Source: DAOUET01 sp034430155 (GTDB taxonomy: Bacteria; Chloroflexota; Anaerolineae; Anaerolineales; UBA4823). From it: DNA of 7,377 bases. The position numbers and the translations under genes are program-made. Shown here piece by piece: positions 4,463-7,377 of the stretch (the first letter of the stretch is position 1; each line of letters opens with the position of its first letter). Below the pieces are notes generated by a model. That model searched no databases. It was not told where the DNA came from and saw only the letters and a program-made list of their open reading frames with translations. The stretch covers positions 1 to 7,377 of the forward strand of contig DAOUET010000106.1 in the NCBI GenBank assembly GCA_034430155.1, given 5' to 3'.

Positions 4463-7066
4463 ATGATCCCTCTTAAACTGGCTCTTTCAGGCTTTCTTTC
4501 CTATCGTGATCCCGTGGAACTGGATTTCAGGTCCTTCGATCTAGCCTGCATTGCCGGGCCTAACGGGGCCGGTAAATCCTCCCTGCTGGACGCTATCACC
4601 TGGGCTTTGTTTGGGCAAGCCCGCAAACGGGACGACTCGCTCATCAATACTCGCTGCGAAGCCGCTGAAGTCATCCTGACCTTTGCTTATGAGGGCAACA
4701 TTTACCGCGTCCAGCGCTTCAAAGGGCGCGATAAGACCGCTATCCTGGAATTTAACATCCTTCAAAACGGCCGGGAATTTATTTCGGGGGAGGACCCTGC
4801 CCTGGGAGTTGAGACCGGAAACTGGAAACCGCTGACCGAACGCACCCTGCGCGAGACCGAGGCCCGCATCCAGGAGACTCTGCGTCTGGACTACGAGACC
4901 TTCATCAACGCTTCTTTTTTCTTGCAGGGCAAAGCCGACCAATTCACCCAGCAACGCCCGGGCGACCGCAAGCGCATCCTCAGCAGCATCCTTGGGTTAG
5001 AGATCTGGGAGCAATACCGCCAGCGGGCAGCCGAACGCCGCCGGCAAGTCGAAGCCGATATCGCCGGATTGGATGGCCGCTTGCAAGAGATCCAGGCGGA
5101 ACTGGCTGAGGAGCAAACCCGCAAGGCCCGCCTGGAAATGCTTATGACCGACCTGGATGGCCTTTCCAAGACCCGCGCCAGCCAGGAATCAGCCCTGGAA
5201 AACATGAAGAAAGTGGTGGCAACCCTGGCGCAGCAGGCCAAGTGGGTGGCGGACAAGGCTCAACAGAGCGATGCAGCTGCCCTCCGGTTACTGGAGGATG
5301 AAAACAGGCTGGTCGACCGGCAGCAAGAGAGAGAATCCTTCAGCGAGGTTTTGAAGCGGGAGGCTGATATTAAAAACGCTTACGCGGCCTGGCAGCAGGT
5401 ACGCGCCGACCTGGAGGGTTGGGAAGAGGTCGCCAGCCGTTTTCGCGAGCAGGAAAAACGCCGCCAGGGACCATTGGACCAGATCAACGCCGCCCGGGCC
5501 AGCTTGAACCAGGAGAGACAAACGCTGCTGGACCAGCGCGAGCAGATTGCATTGGCTTCTGCCGAAATCTCGGATGGCACCGCTCAGCTCGAAGTCCTGC
5601 AAGGCGCCGCCCGGGAAGCGGAAGCGCAATTAGCCGGTCGTGTCGAGCTGCAGGCTAGGCTGCAGGAAGCCCGCCAGCGTCTGGCGGAAGCCAAGGCTGA
5701 GAACCCCCGCTTGAAAGCTGAAATGGAGGGTCTCAAAACCCGTATCGACCAGCTTTCTTCGGCTGAAGGGGCGCTCTGCCCACTTTGTGGGGGGCCGCTC
5801 AGCCCGCAGGAGCGCCAGAAATTAGTCAGCGAGTTGAGTGCCCAGGGGAAAGAAATGGGCGATCGTTACCGGGCCAACAAAGAAATGCTTGATAAGGCCG
5901 ACCTGCTGGTCAGCGATCTGGAGCGGCAGATTGCAGCTTTCTCTCAGGTGGACGATGAGCAGCGCGCCCGTTCTCAGACGATTGCCCAGCTCGCCAGCCG
6001 TCTGGAAGTCCTGGAGGGCCAGCGCTTAGATTGGGAAACCAAGGGCGCCACTCGCCTGGAGCAGATCGAGCAGGACCTGCAGCAAGAGACTTTCGCCCCG
6101 CAAGCCCAGGCTCGCTTGGGGGAGATCGACGCGGAACTCAAAGCCATTGGCTACGACGCGGCTGCCCACCATGCTGCTCGTCAGGCAGAATCCCAGGGGC
6201 GCGCCGCTGAAACCGACCTGCGCGCTTTGGAGCGAGCCCAGGCTGCCATCGCCCCCTTGGATCGCGAGATCAGCGGCCTGCAAACCCGGATCACGAGCCA
6301 AAGAAAGGAAGTCGCCCGGCTGCAGGACGAGCAGGCCCGGGCCGCCGCCGATCTGGCTGCCGCCCAGGCTCAAGCTCCCGATGTGACCACCGCTGAGCGT
6401 GAATTGCTGGTCGTGCAGGAGCAAGAGAACCGCTTGCGCCTGGAGGTGGGTGCCGCCCGCCAGAAGGTATTGGTGTTGGAGGACCTCAAAGAGCGGCGCC
6501 AGCTGCTGGAAGCCGAACGCCAGGAACACTCCTCCCAGGTGGGGCGTTATAAGCAGCTCGAACGCGCTTTTGGTAAGGATGGCGTTCCCGCCCTGCTGAT
6601 CGAAGGGGCTCTGCCTCAAATCGAAGCCAAAGCCAACGAAGTCCTGGAGCGCTTGAGCATGGGGAACATGTCCGTGCGCTTTGTCACCCAGGCAGCCTAT
6701 AAAGACAAGCACCGGGAGGACCTCAAAGAGACCCTCGATATCCAGATCAGCGACGGGGCCGGCGTGCGGGATTATGAGATGTTCTCGGGTGGGGAAGCCT
6801 TTCGGGTTAATTTCGCCATCCGCCTGGCATTGTCAGAGGTGTTGGCTCGTCGCGCTGGCGCCCGCCTGCAAACCCTGGTGATCGACGAGGGCTTTGGCAG
6901 CCAGGACACTCAGGGTCGCCAGCGCTTGATCGAAGCTATCAACATGGTTCGCCAGGACTTTGCCAAGATCCTGGTCATTACCCACATCGACGAGCTCAAA
7001 GACGTCTTTCCGACGCGGCTGGAGGTGGAAAAAACGCCCAGGGGGTCAATGGTGCGCCTGATTTAA
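4463..7066 (+). CDS. sbcC: SbcC/Rad50-type DNA repair ATPase
   Basis: The 867-aa product is an ABC-type ATPase of the SbcC/Rad50 family. With the nuclease SbcD/Mre11, such proteins process DNA ends, hairpins and protein-blocked breaks. The N-terminal half-domain carries Walker A GPNGAGKS (32-39) and the Q-loop glutamine in FFLQG (Gln155). A long charged coiled coil follows from about 175 to 700. It is broken by a zinc hook CPLC (Cys439, Cys442), where two molecules join through a shared zinc ion. The C-terminal half-domain has signature FSGGE (774-778), Walker B LVIDEG (Asp808, Glu809), D-loop GSQD (812-815) and the H-loop histidine in ITHIDE (His841). All key residues are intact, and the length fits compact bacterial and archaeal Rad50 rather than the roughly 1050-aa E. 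coli SbcC. The neighbour upstream is a protease, not sbcD, so its nuclease partner must be encoded elsewhere. It is probably co-transcribed with the glycosyltransferase 38 bp downstream. Confidence 0.95.
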   Translation: MIPLKLALSGFLSYRDPVELDFRSFDLACIAGPNGAGKSSLLDAITWALFGQARKRDDSLINTRCEAAEVILTFAYEGNIYRVQRFKGRDKTAILEFNILQNGREFISGEDPALGVETGNWKPLTERTLRETEARIQETLRLDYETFINASFFLQGKADQFTQQRPGDRKRILSSILGLEIWEQYRQRAAERRRQVEADIAGLDGRLQEIQAELAEEQTRKARLEMLMTDLDGLSKTRASQESALENMKKVVATLAQQAKWVADKAQQSDAAALRLLEDENRLVDRQQERESFSEVLKREADIKNAYAAWQQVRADLEGWEEVASRFREQEKRRQGPLDQINAARASLNQERQTLLDQREQIALASAEISDGTAQLEVLQGAAREAEAQLAGRVELQARLQEARQRLAEAKAENPRLKAEMEGLKTRIDQLSSAEGALCPLCGGPLSPQERQKLVSELSAQGKEMGDRYRANKEMLDKADLLVSDLERQIAAFSQVDDEQRARSQTIAQLASRLEVLEGQRLDWETKGATRLEQIEQDLQQETFAPQAQARLGEIDAELKAIGYDAAAHHAARQAESQGRAAETDLRALERAQAAIAPLDREISGLQTRITSQRKEVARLQDEQARAAADLAAAQAQAPDVTTAERELLVVQEQENRLRLEVGAARQKVLVLEDLKERRQLLEAERQEHSSQVGRYKQLERAFGKDGVPALLIEGALPQIEAKANEVLERLSMGNMSVRFVTQAAYKDKHREDLKETLDIQISDGAGVRDYEMFSGGEAFRVNFAIRLALSEVLARRAGARLQTLVIDEGFGSQDTQGRQRLIEAINMVRQDFAKILVITHIDELKDVFPTRLEVEKTPRGSMVRLI

Positions 7067-7104
7067 CCGTCGAAAATTGGCATTTCTCGATATCAGCCTG
7101 CCAG

Positions 7105-7377
7105 ATGAACGCCAATCTTTTCCTCCCGATCCTTGCGAGCCTGGCCCTGTTGCTTGGCCTGGGGGTCACCTATTGGATCCACAGCCGCTACCGGCTGGAC
7201 ATTCTCGTATCACCAAGTGACTTACCTGCGGGCCTGGCCACCCCTTTGATCTCGATCATCGTTCCAGCCCGTAATGAGGCTCGTAACATCCGTCGATGTA
7301 TCGAGGACTTGCTGGTGCAAACTTACCCCCACTTTGAGGTGATCGCGGTAGATGACCGTTCCTCTGACGCCACCCCC
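7105..7377 (+). CDS. Membrane-anchored family 2 glycosyltransferase (partial, 3' end outside window)
   Basis: The first 91 codons are visible and the frame is still open at the window edge. Residues about 5-25 form a hydrophobic membrane segment (LFLPILASLALLLGLG). A GT-A fold beginning typical of GT2 enzymes follows: SIIVPARNEARNI (50-62) binds the nucleotide of the sugar donor, and EVIAVDDRSSDAT (78-90) supplies the first conserved acidic residues (Asp83, Asp84). The enzyme would transfer sugar from a nucleotide-sugar to a lipid or polymer acceptor at the inner face of the membrane. The N-terminal membrane anchor and ARNE/VDDRSSD motifs recall GT2 enzymes acting on carotenoids or other membrane lipids, but the acceptor cannot be read here. 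The ATG at 7105 is the only ATG, GTG or TTG in frame after the sbcC stop. No good Shine-Dalgarno is visible, so translation may depend on coupling or be leaderless-like. Confidence 0.9.
   Translation, partial: MNANLFLPILASLALLLGLGVTYWIHSRYRLDILVSPSDLPAGLATPLISIIVPARNEARNIRRCIEDLLVQTYPHFEVIAVDDRSSDATP

Noticed and set aside
6026..6712. 228-codon minus-strand frame inside sbcC
   Set aside because: It is antisense to a coiled-coil coding region rich in Gln, Leu and Ala codons, which yields long open antisense frames. No start signal or domain is visible.
6890..6910. D-loop reading GSQD instead of the more familiar G-x-L-D in SbcC
   Set aside because: All other ATPase motifs are intact, and I believe this variant occurs in many bacterial SbcC-like proteins, so it is more likely a subfamily trait than a defect.

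Overview
The window most resembles a chromosome segment from a Chloroflexota bacterium, probably Anaerolineae-like. The reasons are moderate-to-high GC, a secreted protein ending in the short hydrophobic tail LFIPLI (similar to the [VI]YLPL[VI] ends I recall on many Chloroflexota exported proteins), and an intergenic cluster of GC-rich hairpins of a kind I recall from such genomes. The assignment is inference from sequence style, not a database match.

Layout. Bases 1-83 may hold the last 26 codons of an upstream gene with a CPKC zinc-knuckle-like tail. Bases 84-784 are about 700 bp with no convincing gene. They contain a three-hairpin repeat-like cluster (295-365, one hairpin doubling as a possible terminator), a near-consensus sigma-70 promoter (415-443), a perfect TGTGA-N6-TCACA Crp-type site (456-471), and a roughly 335-nt leader with alternative RNA pairings. 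That leader precedes a strong ribosome binding site and a 1150-aa secreted subtilisin-family (S8) protease (785-4237). The protease has a signal peptide, an I9-type propeptide, a catalytic domain with a PA insertion, a plant-subtilase-like Fn3 domain, and beta-rich C-terminal extensions. A hairpin terminator (4279-4306) separates it from the next unit, which has its own TATAAT promoter. That unit encodes an 867-aa SbcC/Rad50-type ATPase with Walker A, zinc hook, signature and Walker B motifs (4463-7066). After a 38-bp gap comes the 5' end of a membrane-anchored family 2 glycosyltransferase (7105 to the window edge).

How the genes relate. The protease looks like a single-gene, separately regulated unit acting outside the cell. 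SbcC and the glycosyltransferase are probably co-transcribed because of the short gap, but nothing links their functions. No sbcD/mre11 partner is next to sbcC here. I do not see a clear new multi-gene system. The most original material is regulatory: the promoter/Crp-site/structured-leader arrangement upstream of the protease and the hairpin-cluster repeat.
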